DNA of 30,749 nucleotides from Rhizophagus sp. LPA8_4_AMF (taxonomy: Eukaryota > Glomeromycota > Glomeromycetes > Glomerales > Glomeraceae): NCBI GenBank assembly GCA_021464525.1, contig JADRCO010000566.1, positions 1 through 30,749 of the forward strand. Reading direction: 5' to 3'. Shown here piece after piece: positions 12,658 through 21,939 of this stretch (its first letter is position 1; each line of letters begins with the position of its first letter). The notes below the pieces were generated by a model. It was given only the letters and a program-made list of their open reading frames with translations, did not search any database and had not been told where the DNA came from. Position numbers and translations under genes: made by a program.

Positions 12658-13632
12658 ATTGCTTAAAAAATATGTGTACATTTTTTTTTACATATATACG
12701 GTATAAGAAAGATTTCTTTTAAATTTTTTATGTGATTCATTTTATTCTTTCTTAATAATAAATATCACTTTGTCGAGAAATATGAACGTTTATCTAAAAT
12801 AATTATATTAAAAAAGGAAAAACAAGAAAATTGGTATAATTTTTTTTCTACCATTAGCAAAACTTTCGGACAAAGTGAGTTGCGAACAGAGTTAATAAAG
12901 AAAGGGGCGCCGTAAAGTTTGCGAAGCAAACTTTGAAATATTATAATTGTGTTTCCGGAAAAAAAGCACAAAAATTTAATTGCTTTCGACAATAAAATTA
13001 CTCTGGTTTGTTTTGACCTGCTTGTTCAAACAAACTTTCAAGAAAATCAATTTAAACTTGACTCGAATGAATCATGAATCGATTGAATCATCTATTAAAG
13101 AATCATGATTATTAATATATTTTATGCATATTTGGATAATTTTTAAAATATCGTCTTAATTCCTTAGGTATAGAAACTTCAATACTTAAGCTTTTCTCCC
13201 ATCGTTATTTTTGTTTTTGGCATTTAAGTCTTTAGGTCAGAATTCTAGTTCGGAGTTGGTGGTTCAAATTGAAAACTAAACGTTTTTATAATGCTTTATA
13301 AGGTTATTAGACTCCGATGAATGTTACGTCCCAGAAGGTTAAAGATTATTATTGTTTGTATGTTTGTTAAAGGTTTAGATAAATTTGTTAGTTTATAAAT
13401 TTTATTAATCGGGTAATAAATAAATTTCTTGAAATGTATTAGTTGATCCTTATCGTTTTCTAAATCAATTGATCTCATGATATATTATATATAATTGGTT
13501 CCAAAATCCTTTCACATGATTTGAATTCAGGAATAACATATAAACATTTATCCGCTATTAATGAGATTTTAGTATGATTGATTTATTTATAAACTTACAC
13601 GTGGCTAAAGTTTAAAGGATTTAAATTAAATG
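12658..13632. other. Intergenic region with one strong hairpin
   Basis: No gene is seen. The frames open on the minus strand at 12765-12992 and 13296-13478 are AT-rich and have no domain features or splice context. The hairpin at 12914-12934 is listed separately. Confidence 0.5.
12914..12934. repeat. Perfect 9-bp hairpin with GAA loop
   Basis: AAAGTTTGC and GCAAACTTT flank a three-base GAA loop. The centre GCGAAGC is a known unusually stable DNA mini-hairpin. It sits about 260 bp after the methyltransferase stop, so it could serve as a structural element or be a repeat tip. Confidence 0.6.
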
Positions 13633-13860
13633 CATAAAAACGAGGGTCGCATTCATTCACCGACAGGGTTATTCGCAGACAAAACTTTCGCCGACAATCA
13701 CACCGACAAGGGAATTTAGGATTAGAGTTAGATTAGAGTTAGGGTTAGGTAGGAAAATTAGGGTTAGGATTAGGGTTAGGTAAGGAATTAGGGTTTGAGG
13801 TAAGTGGGTTAGGACTTCAAAACTGTCGGTGAAATGATTGTCGGCGAGACCATAAAAACG
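13633..13860. mobile_element. Non-autonomous TIR element with internal telomere-like repeats
   Basis: CATAAAAACG is repeated exactly at 13633-13642 and 13851-13860 and looks like a 10-bp target-site duplication. Inside it, imperfect terminal inverted repeats can be read: CATTCACCGACAG near the left end and, in complement, CATTTCACCGACAG near the right. Both are accompanied by CGCCGACAAT words. The core at about 13715-13800 is a degenerate TTAGGG array with four exact TTAGGG units and many TTAGG, TTAGAG and TTAGGT variants. Duplications of 9-10 bp are typical of Mutator-like elements. The element has no coding capacity and is about 208 bp long. Confidence 0.6.
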
Positions 13861-14102
13861 TATTATCCGTACAACATTATTAATTTTTATTAAGAACTAT
13901 AATACGCTGGGTTTGTGACTTGATCTTTATGATGAATGGACTATTCTATTATCATAACTTCGAAAAGAATTCACTTAGATATGTGAAAAATAAGAGACTA
14001 TCAGAATAATGAGCGATTTAAACCAGGGCCATTACCTATTGAGATGAATTAATTTAAATATATATTAGTAAATGGACAATATTAAAGTATTTGATACAGA
14101 AG

Positions 14103-14140
14103 TTTTAACCCATCCGCATCCGTTGCGTAATGGGTTAAAA
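14103..14140. repeat. Hairpin with nested inner stem
   Basis: TTTTAACCCAT (14103-14113) and ATGGGTTAAAA (14130-14140) are exact complements. The 16-nt loop contains a second pair, CGCA and TGCG. It is a compact foldback sequence in non-coding DNA and could be a small structured RNA or a miniature foldback repeat. Confidence 0.5.
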
Positions 14141-14763
14141 AAAGATAGAATGATTTTTTATTTTTTCCATAAGCAAGTCGTAGTAAGTGCATTTGTAACG
14201 ATGCACGTGATTATTTCATGTTGCTCGATTAACATGTGATTCTTTTTAAAAAAAAGAAATAAAGAGATAGGGAGTTGATGATCGAAATTCTAATAATTTT
14301 AACCGGTTTTGTCGCATTCTTTTTTTTAAAAAAGATTCTTGATTTCACATGAATTATTTGCGTGATTCTTTTATAAATCAAAATAATCTTGAAATCCATC
14401 CGTATATAATTCTATTATTAATACATAGTATAATATTCGGGTGAAAAATAAACACATTTATTTATTTATTTATATTTCTTTTCTTTTAAATACATGTATA
14501 TCATACTAAAGGTTAGATTTACTTACGATGTGGACCAAGGACATTTCTCCCAAAAATAAGAAAATTTAAATTGCGTTTTTTCTGACTTATTTTTTTTTAG
14601 CAAATTATACTCACCGGCAATTATTTGTTACTATACACTAGAATCTTGAAGATTTTATCGAAACAAAAACGAATCCGCTTTTAAATAATTAATTTTAAAA
14701 GAAAGAAGGAAATGGTTAATAAAACATATTAATTAATTCTCGTAGAGTCGTAGTTCGATTTTT

Positions 14764-14824
14764 AAGAGTTTGATCCTACAGTAGCTCAGAATTAATGTTG
14801 GCAATATGCCTAACACATCAAGAA
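14764..14824 (+). pseudogene. Fragment of the 5' end of a mitochondrial/bacterial-type SSU rRNA gene
   Basis: AAGAGTTTGATCCT followed by GCTCAGAATTAATGTTGGC and ATATGCCTAACACAT-CAAG reproduces the start of bacterial-type 16S rRNA (universal 27F site, helix 1 and the following segment), with C-to-T and G-to-A differences. The GG after GATCCT is replaced by ACAGTA, so the site is broken. Only about 60 bp are recognisable; nothing clearly ribosomal follows. An organellar insertion (NUMT) is the simplest reading. An origin from an endobacterium is the alternative. Confidence 0.6.
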
Positions 14825-14909
14825 TATCTTTATAATATAGACAATAAAATCTTTAAAACAAATACGCGTTTTAATTCTAACTATAATTAATGTAAAATCT
14901 CGCCAAAGT

Positions 14910-14952
14910 AGAACCGCCCGCCTGTTATTTTCAAGTGTATAGGCACGGTTCT
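14910..14952. repeat. GC-rich hairpin
   Basis: AGAACCGCCCGCCT and AGGCACGGTTCT pair over 11 bp (AGAACCG/CGGTTCT and GCCT/AGGC) around a small internal mismatch, with a loop of about 17 nt. It stands out in AT-rich DNA and lies about 90 bp after the rRNA-like fragment, so it may belong to the same insertion. Confidence 0.45.
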
Positions 14953-15065
14953 CTTGTCAAATATTATAAAAAGAAGAGAATAAGAGAATCAAAACTACAT
15001 TAGTAAAATTAAGATTAAAAACCGAAAAATAAGAATTGATATGTACATTTTGGTTTACCACAAAT

Positions 15066-15172
15066 TCCTGACACCCACATCTTGGCAGTCAATAATCTCG
15101 ATACTAAATTCTGTCAATCCAACAGTTATAGAAACCCGGCAGTATAAAATCCTGACAGTCAAATCTCGAAGG
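15066..15172. repeat. Degenerate minisatellite (TGACAGTCAAATCTCG-like)
   Basis: Variants of TCCTGACAGTCAAATCTCG recur: TTCCTGACACCC, TCTTGGCAGTCAATAATCTCG, TTCTGTCAATCC, CCCGGCAGTATAAAATCC and TCCTGACAGTCAAATCTCG. This resembles the minisatellite arms of the elements at 13.7 and 15.4 kb, but no opposite arm is visible. It is likely a one-ended fragment. Confidence 0.4.
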
Positions 15173-15427
15173 TTTTTTTTAAAAAAAAAAATAAATGAAT
15201 TTTTTTTAAATTAAGCGTGATTCTTAAAGTTTTATATTCGACTATTTGCATCGCTAATAAAATTACAATCACAAAAATATTTAAATTCTCTCAATATATT
15301 TGTAAAATATTAATGTGTTTTTGTATTTTTTTTTTTAAAGTATACTAGTCAGAAACCCGATTTTTTAAAACAATGTGAAGTTTGTGAGCTTGTGGTATCA
15401 TAAAAAGAATAAAACCAAGTAGATGTT

Positions 15428-15990
15428 CGTGAAAATGGTTATGGTACGTTTCGCCGAAGTCCATTTCGCCGAAACCAATTTCGCCGAAGCAATTTTGCCG
15501 AAGGAAAGTTGGCCGAAGGGACATTTCATTTAGCCGAATGGGTATTTCGTCGAATGGACATTTCGCCGAATCCTTTCCTCCGAATTGTCTATTTCGTCGA
15601 AAGACATTTCGCCGAAAATGTTAGTGATTAATATATTTCCTTGATCATTAACAATTCGATACAAAGAAAAATAAAAAATGCTCAAAGAACAAATTCTCTA
15701 AACAATTTTACTTTACTTGTTTCGAAAATTTAATGAATATGATGATTTTGTTATCTTTTTTTTGAACTTGGGATCGAATATAATTAACTTTCCGATCCTT
15801 TAATTAATAAATAAACAACATGACTTAATATAATGTGCAATTCGTTTATTTTAAAAAAAAGGAAAATTAAAGTCTTAGTTCGGTTCGGCGAAATTGCACT
15901 TCGGTGAAATATCCCTTCGACTAAATTTCTTCGGCGAAATGGGTTTCGGTGAAATGGACTTCGGCGAAAAGTCTGGATACCCGTGAAAAT
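15428..15990. mobile_element. Non-autonomous TIR element with TTCGCCGAA minisatellite arms
   Basis: CGTGAAAAT is repeated exactly at 15428-15436 and 15982-15990 and is the likely 9-bp target-site duplication. The 545-bp interior begins GGTTATGGTACG and, read from the other end, GGTATCCAGACT. Both ends continue with TTTCGCCGAAGTCCATTTC and further ATTTCGCCGAA units, so the terminal inverted repeats exceed 50 bp. The left arm holds about ten degenerate TTCGCCGAA units to about 15620, and the right arm about six from 15884. The middle is AT-rich and non-coding. TIR length and duplication size suggest a Mutator-like MITE. Confidence 0.75.
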
Positions 15991-16071
15991 ATGCTTAAAA
16001 CGGAAATTTATAAATAATTTGCAATATAATTTGCTTTATTTGCTTTAATAATTATATTAAACTTTATAATA

Positions 16072-16129
16072 ATCATGTATTTTCCCCTAATTATTCAGAA
16101 TTAGGAAATTTTTAGGAAAAATACATGAT
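16072..16129. repeat. Foldback repeat, about 18-bp arms
   Basis: ATCATGTATTTTCCCCTAA (16072-16090) pairs with TTAGGAAAAATACATGAT (16112-16129) with one or two mismatches and a 21-nt loop. The sequence is non-coding. Confidence 0.5.
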
Positions 16130-16339
16130 CATTTTCGAAATTTTGTACCAATCGGAACCGGGATTTAGGGATTTAGGACGGCACCCGTACGGGGGTTTGT
16201 TTTGAACAGTTTAACTTTTTTTAGAATTAAAAAAAAAAATTAAAAAAAGGAGAATAAAAATAGTACCAACATGCGCAATAACAAAAATGTTTGCATTTTC
16301 ATAACATTACAGTATACATGATAAAATAACATCATTGTC

Positions 16340-16435
16340 ATTAGAACTTGATTGGACTTGTGCTCAAATAATTCGAGTTGGCTCAAATCTCTTTTGATTC
16401 GAGTCAGAATTTTTTTTGACTCGAGTTAGAGTATA
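16340..16435. repeat. Degenerate GACTCGAGTT-type minisatellite
   Basis: Short variants of TTCGAGTTGGCTCAAAT, GATTCGAGTCAGA and GACTCGAGTTAGA follow one another. The word CTCGAG also occurs at the stop codon of the neighbouring secreted-protein gene. The stretch lies downstream of that gene in its direction of transcription. Confidence 0.35.
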
Positions 16436-16720
16436 AATCTAACATGATTAATTTCTAGATCTCACAGAAGTAAAGTTTAAAAATATTAAATTATGTGAAA
16501 GTTTATTAACTAAATATAAATTATTTTAAATAAAAATTATAGATATAAACCTATGTGTAATTAAATTTGTGGTAAATATATATAATGAAAGAATCATCAA
16601 ACTATCAAATAAACTAATAAAAAAACTGAATTAAAATTTTACATATGTGCTATATATTTATTAAAAAAAAAAGAATTTCGTAAACTAATCTGATATTTTT
16701 ATTTTAGAGTTAATCCCAGC

Positions 16721-17032
16721 TTAACTCGAGCACCATTCCATACAGCCACAATCACCACAGTGAAAGTTGTCATTACCTTTGTCGCTACAGTTATCACATG
16801 CACAGGGATGATTACCTTCTCTGATACAAGCATAGAGGTTGGAGCCGAAGACGCAGTGCGTTACGTCTATATTTTCAAATTCCTCAAATTTAAAAATTCC
16901 ACAGGTAGGCAAATCGCTGCAATCCCTTTTTTGCAAGGACCTCTTGATACCTATTCCGAACGTTGGTGAAGCGAGTATTAGTGCAATAATGGCCATTAGG
17001 CACATAACGAAGTTTGCTTTTGGGAAGTGCAT
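16721..17032 (-). CDS. Small cysteine-rich secreted protein (candidate effector)
   Basis: The gene encodes 103 residues from the ATG at 17032, the first ATG after a TATA-like box at 17156-17163; the frame continues open upstream but only from non-ATG codons. A short charged N-terminus and a hydrophobic stretch (about residues 9-21, ending ILASPTFG) form a signal peptide. KR pairs follow at 30-31 and 35-36, the second (SLQKR, then DCSDL) fitting a Kex2 processing site. The remaining 67 residues hold 11 cysteines (38, 44, 60, 69, 77, 79, 82, 92, 95, 97, 101). The C-terminal half has an almost mirror-symmetric spacing, CxCxxC-x9-CxxCxC. No intron is needed. I do not recognise the family. Secretion is well supported; a role in host interaction or metal binding is only a suggestion. 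Confidence 0.75.
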   Translation of the reverse strand: MHFPKANFVMCLMAIIALILASPTFGIGIKRSLQKRDCSDLPTCGIFKFEEFENIDVTHCVFGSNLYACIREGNHPCACDNCSDKGNDNFHCGDCGCMEWCSS

Positions 17033-17155
17033 GCTAAAGACGATGGAAAGTATCTGTTGATGGTGAGATATTGACAATAGTGCGAGAGAATTGGCAAATG
17101 TACAGGTGATTTGTTGTTTTTTTTAGGTGAATAGGACTTACGAGAAGAATTCGCG

Positions 17156-17163
17156 TTTTTATA
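17156..17163 (-). promoter_or_regulatory. TATA box of the secreted-protein gene
   Basis: On the minus strand TATAAAAA lies 124-131 bp before the ATG at 17032. A start about 30 bp downstream would give a leader of about 95 nt without any earlier ATG. Confidence 0.5.
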
Positions 17164-17229
17164 TCCACAATCCGGCACGGTCCACGTATAGATTTATACA
17201 TGTATACGCGTGAATTCATGAACACATTC

Positions 17230-18107
17230 AGAAAATAGAGTTTAGGTTTCCATTCAGTTTAAGGAATATCTAGTATTAATAGATTCATCATTTCCATTTA
17301 TATTCTTTTCTGGTCTATCGAAAATTTATCTGAAACAGAAAGTATTCTTCACAAATAGTCACATTTCTAACATTTCTCATTGTATTACCGATTTGACTTT
17401 TCCCGTATATGATTTTCTATAGAGCAAGAGTACAGTATGTATAACAAAATCGTTAATTAGTGAACCATTTAAGGGATAGCATGTATAACAAAAATAATTC
17501 AGTATCTGCAATGTACGATATAAAATAAAATAATATAATAAAATATTTCAAGGGGCGCGTCTAATTGAATACAAATGATCCAGCGTTAAAATTTTATATA
17601 ACTGCCATTTTTCCTTCGCCCCAGCACAAAAAATGAATCCAATATTTTATTTTAATAAACTTGATACAAATTACTATATCACTATAAATCGCTTAAACAC
17701 TCAAAACAATACATTTCAGAGATAATATTGTAAGGATGGATCGATCGTAATGAATACTATGAAAAAGTAGCAAGAACATCCCTATAAAAAATAATTGTTC
17801 TTTAAATTTGTTGTTCATTAATCAACTGAAAATCATTCGTTATTTGTACATTATTTTGCACATGATATATACATGATATGAAAAAAATGAGCCCAAATTG
17901 AATGTCGTCTAAACATATTTTACTTAAATTTTGTTTATAAACTGAAAGAAATTTGTTTATTTATAAGATTAATTAATGTACCTAATACATACTTAAATTT
18001 GTTCATAAAATATACATAAATATACATTAAATAGTTAATTATTTTGCTTAATTCCTCCAAGGTTCTCTTTCTTTTTGTGAATTGTTTTACAAATTGTTAT
18101 TCAGCTT
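17230..18107. other. Intergenic sequence without a visible gene
   Basis: I see no coding frame. The words AGTATGTATAACAAAA and GCATGTATAACAAAAA (about 17433 and 17478) form a short direct repeat. A mixed-composition patch at 17550-17630 shows nothing recognisable. Confidence 0.5.
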
Positions 18108-18504
18108 CTACAACTGCTGTAGACTTTCTTTTATGGGTTGATCTGTGAGGAATTGGTTAACTATTGATTTCGTCAGATTTTTTGTTTTCACTGCTGCAGA
18201 TTTTCTTTTACGATAGTTGGTTCATCAAATTTTCATTGATCTAGCATTATTTGGAACATGCTCATCAGATTTATTTTATTGGATTTCATCATTTGAAGTT
18301 TAAACATGTTTATTATTGACTTTCTTAATCCTGCTATTTTCTGTAATTGAATATAAAGTGTTAATAAGAAAATTAATATTAAAATTTCAAATTTACTTAT
18401 TAAATTAGATACAAACTCTCCTTTGAATTATTAATTTCAACATCCTCTGCTGCTCCTTCAATAATTTCAATATTTTCTTCTGGCTTTTCAATAGGTTTGA
18501 TTTT
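18108..18504 (-). pseudogene. Decayed two-exon gene end, charged unknown protein
   Basis: On the minus strand a frame rich in E, I and K (18504-18417; for example KPEENIEIIEGAAEDVE) ends at a possible donor GTTTGT. A 76-nt intron ends in TTACAG, and the frame continues in phase from 18340 with SRIKKVNNKHV, NKSDEHVPNNARS and YRKRKSAAVKTKN, ending at a TAG (18110-18108). Premature stops occur at 18302-18300 (TAA), 18278-18276 (TAA) and 18227-18222 (TGA TGA); each differs from a CAA or CGA codon by one C-to-T change. The splice phase agrees with the independently chosen frames. The protein looks disordered with a basic, possibly nuclear, segment. No family is recognised and the upstream part is not found. 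Confidence 0.5.
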
Positions 18505-18567
18505 TCAGTAATAATAAATGAGATTTCTTAGTATAACTAATTTTAATTTTAAATGTACTAATTTTTT

Positions 18568-18975
18568 GGTTTCAAATTTTATTATTTTGAAAATCAGTAA
18601 AATCTTAGACTTGTTAGATTTATTTCATTAAGATAAACATTTAATATATATATTTTTTCTGTAGCTTTATAAAAAAGGAATATTCAGAAATATACATAAA
18701 ATAAATGTAAAAATATATAGTATGCACAAAATATCTATAAAATGTCCATAAAATATATAGAAAATATATAAAGAGGGCTCATCTGCTCATATACTGGTTT
18801 GTACATTTTATTTACATTGAGTTCATTTTGTATATTTTCTATATATTTTATGAACATTATATTTTATATATATTGTATATTTTACATTTATTTTATATAT
18901 ATTTTCTAAACATTTCTTTTTTAGAGTAGATGCAATATTAACCAAAATATTTTATTTTAATATTTTTATTACATG
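18568..18975. repeat. Diverged repeat copy A, interrupted by a foldback element
   Basis: Sequence from GGTTTCAAAT (18568) to CTTTA (18669), resuming at about 18926, aligns with copy B at 19926-20055. Shared words include AGATTTATTTCATTAAGA versus AGATTTGTCTCATTGAGA, and AATATTTTATTTTAA versus GATATTTTATTTTAA. Copy B lacks the inverted repeat at 18670-18923. The family is unknown. Confidence 0.45.
18670..18923. mobile_element. Foldback element with arms of about 105 bp
   Basis: The left arm (18670-18780) and right arm (18819-18923) are imperfect complements over almost their whole length. Both read TAAAAAAGRAAT from the outside, then share ATAAAATAAATGTAAAA, CATAAAATATATAGAAAATAT and GAGG/GAACTC words toward the centre. 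The spacer is about 38 bp. The diverged copy B at 19926 lacks the element at the matching place, with a TA at or near the junction. It is probably a miniature Tc1/mariner-like foldback, or a source of a long hairpin RNA. Confidence 0.6.
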
Positions 18976-18997
18976 ATATATTTTAAAAGTTTTTGTA

Positions 18998-19407
18998 TAT
19001 GGTGGCTGTCACCTATAAACCACACAGTTTGAAAATTTAAAATCTATTTATTTATATTGTGTAACTTATTTTTATAGTACTTTATTTAAATATAATTTGC
19101 CGCGTAAGTGGCAAAAATTTTTTTGCTAATATTCCATGGAATTTTTGTGGAATTCATAAAAATTTCATGAAAACTAGTCCAAAATTTTCTATTTTTACTA
19201 TTGTCACTTATTAAAATTATCAATTTTTGATCTATAATATCACTTAATATTATTATTAAATCTTAAAAAATAAACTGATAGAAATATGCAGTTAATGTTG
19301 CTCTATCATTTTATCGGTTTAGTTTTTTTTTATATTGCTTAGTTTATAAATTATAAAAGTTTAAAGTTACATAATATTAGTACAGTTTATAGGTGACAAC
19401 TACCATA
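18998..19407. mobile_element. MITE with 23-bp TIRs
   Basis: TATGGTGGCTGTCACCTATA at 18998 is matched in complement at 19407 with two transitions over 23 bp. GTA flanks both ends (18995-18997 and 19408-19410), a possible 3-bp target duplication. The 410-bp interior is AT-rich and non-coding. Confidence 0.65.
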
Positions 19408-19925
19408 GTACCTGGAAAAAAATCTTAATTAATAACTTAACTAAATTTAATAAATTTTTTTTTGTTTGAAAAATAAAGATTTTAACTTTTTTTGTAATAT
19501 TTTATTAGCTAATCTTTACTTTCTATAATGATAGAAGTTTTTAGAACTCTGAATATTTCTTTAATATTTATATTAGTTAAAAATCACTTTGTATTATATT
19601 TCAGCAAATATTAAAGCAAGAAAATAAATGAATTCCTTTCATTAAAATGAATTTAATAGTATAAATTTCATTAAATTTGGATTATTAGTTAGCTAAAAAA
19701 TAGAAGTATATAATTAAAATTTTTTTAAAAATACCCTTAAAATAAGCAATTTTATATAATCAATAAGCAAACTCCAATACTGATGATTTACACATAATTG
19801 TTCAAAATTCTGAATTTTATATTTATTAATATTAACATTTTTATATTCTTTTTAAAATACTTTCTATAAGGTACTACTAAATATAAACTTAGATCTGATT
19901 TTGTATAAACCTTATAATAAATTCT

Positions 19926-20060
19926 GGTTTCAAATGTCTAGTAATTGGATTTTAATGATTATAAACTTGGTAGATTTGTCTCATTGAGACAAATATTTAA
20001 TATTTATATCATCTTTATAAGTGTAATATTGATTAAGATATTTTATTTTAAAAATTTTGT
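19926..20060. repeat. Diverged repeat copy B (empty site)
   Basis: This is the uninterrupted homologue of copy A at 18568-18975. At the corresponding position it reads CTTTATAAGTGTAATATT, where copy A has the 254-bp foldback between CTTTA and GATGCAATATT. Confidence 0.45.
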
Positions 20061-21336
20061 TATACAGAATCTGAATTATCTTAATATTATTTAGGATTCT
20101 GAATCCTGATAATGAATTGATAGTTATCAGTAATAAATTTATAATATAATACTAGCCAGTATTTTATTAAATTTTAATTTTAACCAAAAGTATATTATAA
20201 TACCGACTAGTAATTATTATTAGTTAGATTTATTAGTAATACCCTTTTTATAATTTTTTTGGCAATAAAATATATATTTAAACTTGTATTTTTAGTTTAT
20301 TTTATAAATTTTTTATATAATTTAAATTCAACCTTTATTATGCAAATTAGAAAATACTATTTATTTTATCTTTGCAATATAAATAGATGTATTGTCTTTT
20401 TAAATTTTCAATTATTTAAATTATTTAAAATAATAATATTAAGTAAATTTTTAATATTTATATTACATTTATTACTTTTTTTCTAATTTTATCAATAAAT
20501 TAAAAAATATTTTGTAAAATATCTTTATATTATTACTTTTTATTAGCTTAACCTTATAATAAAGATTAAATAATTTAGTAATTTATACATATTTCATGTT
20601 TTTTGTGAATTTGCCTTTAAATTTATTTTTTACTATTTAAATTCTATACATAAAATTTATATATTTTTCCATATTTATTTATATTTATTTATTTTTTAAT
20701 TTAAATAAATTTTATTTTTAATACTAATACAATCTTATTTAAAAAATAATTTTTTATATAAATATTTAATAAATTAAATTGGAAAAATTTTTATTTTATT
20801 TTTTTTTTTGAAAATAGTTTTAGATAAAGAAATTTTATTTTTATAATTTTATAAACAGTAATAATACTATAAATAGTAATTTAAGAACAATTTAATTAAG
20901 GTTAATTAATTTTTCTCTTTATTCAGCTATCTTATATTTTTAAATATTAATAACTTTTTTATAATTAAAATAAAAAGATTTTTTTTTTTAAACTTTATAT
21001 TTTATAAATATTTCTATATTAGGTTTAAATGTAAATAAAATAATAAATAATTATTAGTTATATAATCTAAGATTTTTATATTAAGTCCTATATTATAAAT
21101 AAAAATATAAAATCCTATTAAAATCTTTAACTTTTATATTTATTTTTCATATGCAGCTGATTAATATAATTATATTATTTAGTCATAATCAGCTTAGATT
21201 AGATTATTTAGTAATAAAATAACCTAAATATAACTAAATAATTTAAATATAATCAAATAATCCAAAGTTAATAACCTTTGTGGTGTTTTGCATATAACTC
21301 TTCTATATTAATTATACCTATCTAATAACTTTACAG
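20061..21336. other. Very AT-rich sequence with short degenerate repeats
   Basis: No gene is visible. Around 21180-21290 the words ATAACCTAAATAT and AATAATTTAAATATAATCAA recur; the same kind of repeat returns at 24725-24905. Frames open here, such as 20259-20486 on the plus strand, are composition artefacts. Confidence 0.5.
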
Positions 21337-21413
21337 AAATCCATTGTTTTGCAACAAAACTGCCACAAGATCAACCAAAACTCGTATTGATCACATGGCT
21401 AGATATTATTTTG
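21337..21413 (+). pseudogene. Possible zinc-finger-like exon remnant
   Basis: This stretch lies between TTTACAG and GTAAAA. One open frame reads NPLFCNKTATRSTKT followed by RIDHMARYYF, reminiscent of a decayed BED-type finger (C, then H spaced about 15 residues on) lacking its last ligand. The evidence is a single short exon, so this is tentative. Confidence 0.22.
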
Positions 21414-21939
21414 GTAAAATTTTTATTATTCATAAAACTTTTGCTAACTTATCGTCAATAAATGATTTCAAAAATGTAACGAATCATTATTAAATTAGTG
21501 AATAATGTAGAAAATTAGCCAAAAAACCATATAAACTGTAATTAAAAAATGCAACTAAAATTATAATAAGAATAATTATTGTTATTTAATGAAATTATTA
21601 TAATTACATTATAATTAAAACAATTTCAATACTGTAATAAATTTCAGTCATCTTATTATAATAAAATTCTATTTCAAATCAAGAAAAATTCACATGAATT
21701 TTTTCTTGATTAATCATACTATTATTATATTAAGCTTTTTGTAAAGTTTAAATACATACATAATAGTATGTATATAAAATAAAAAGTGCATGTTTGATCA
21801 ACTATTTTAAACCTTTTTAAACTTTTCGTATCTTCAATATTTGAACCTTTCATCTCCATTTCCTCTTCCCATTCCTTCCCCCTTTTCTTTCTTTTTTCCT
21901 GCTTCCCATATTTTTCTGTTAAAGAAAATTCTCAATGAA

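Noticed and set aside
12765-13478. Minus-strand frames of 60-75 codons after the methyltransferase
   Set aside because: No motif, signal peptide or splice context is present, and such lengths are expected by chance in AT-biased DNA.
14745-14770. GTTCGATTTTTAAG resembling a tRNA T-arm
   Set aside because: No acceptor, D or anticodon stem can be built around it. The following sequence matches the rRNA 5' end instead.
17033-17077. Fifteen extra N-terminal codons for the secreted protein
   Set aside because: The extension has no ATG (it would begin at TTG). The ATG at 17032 is the first after the TATA box and gives a compact signal peptide.
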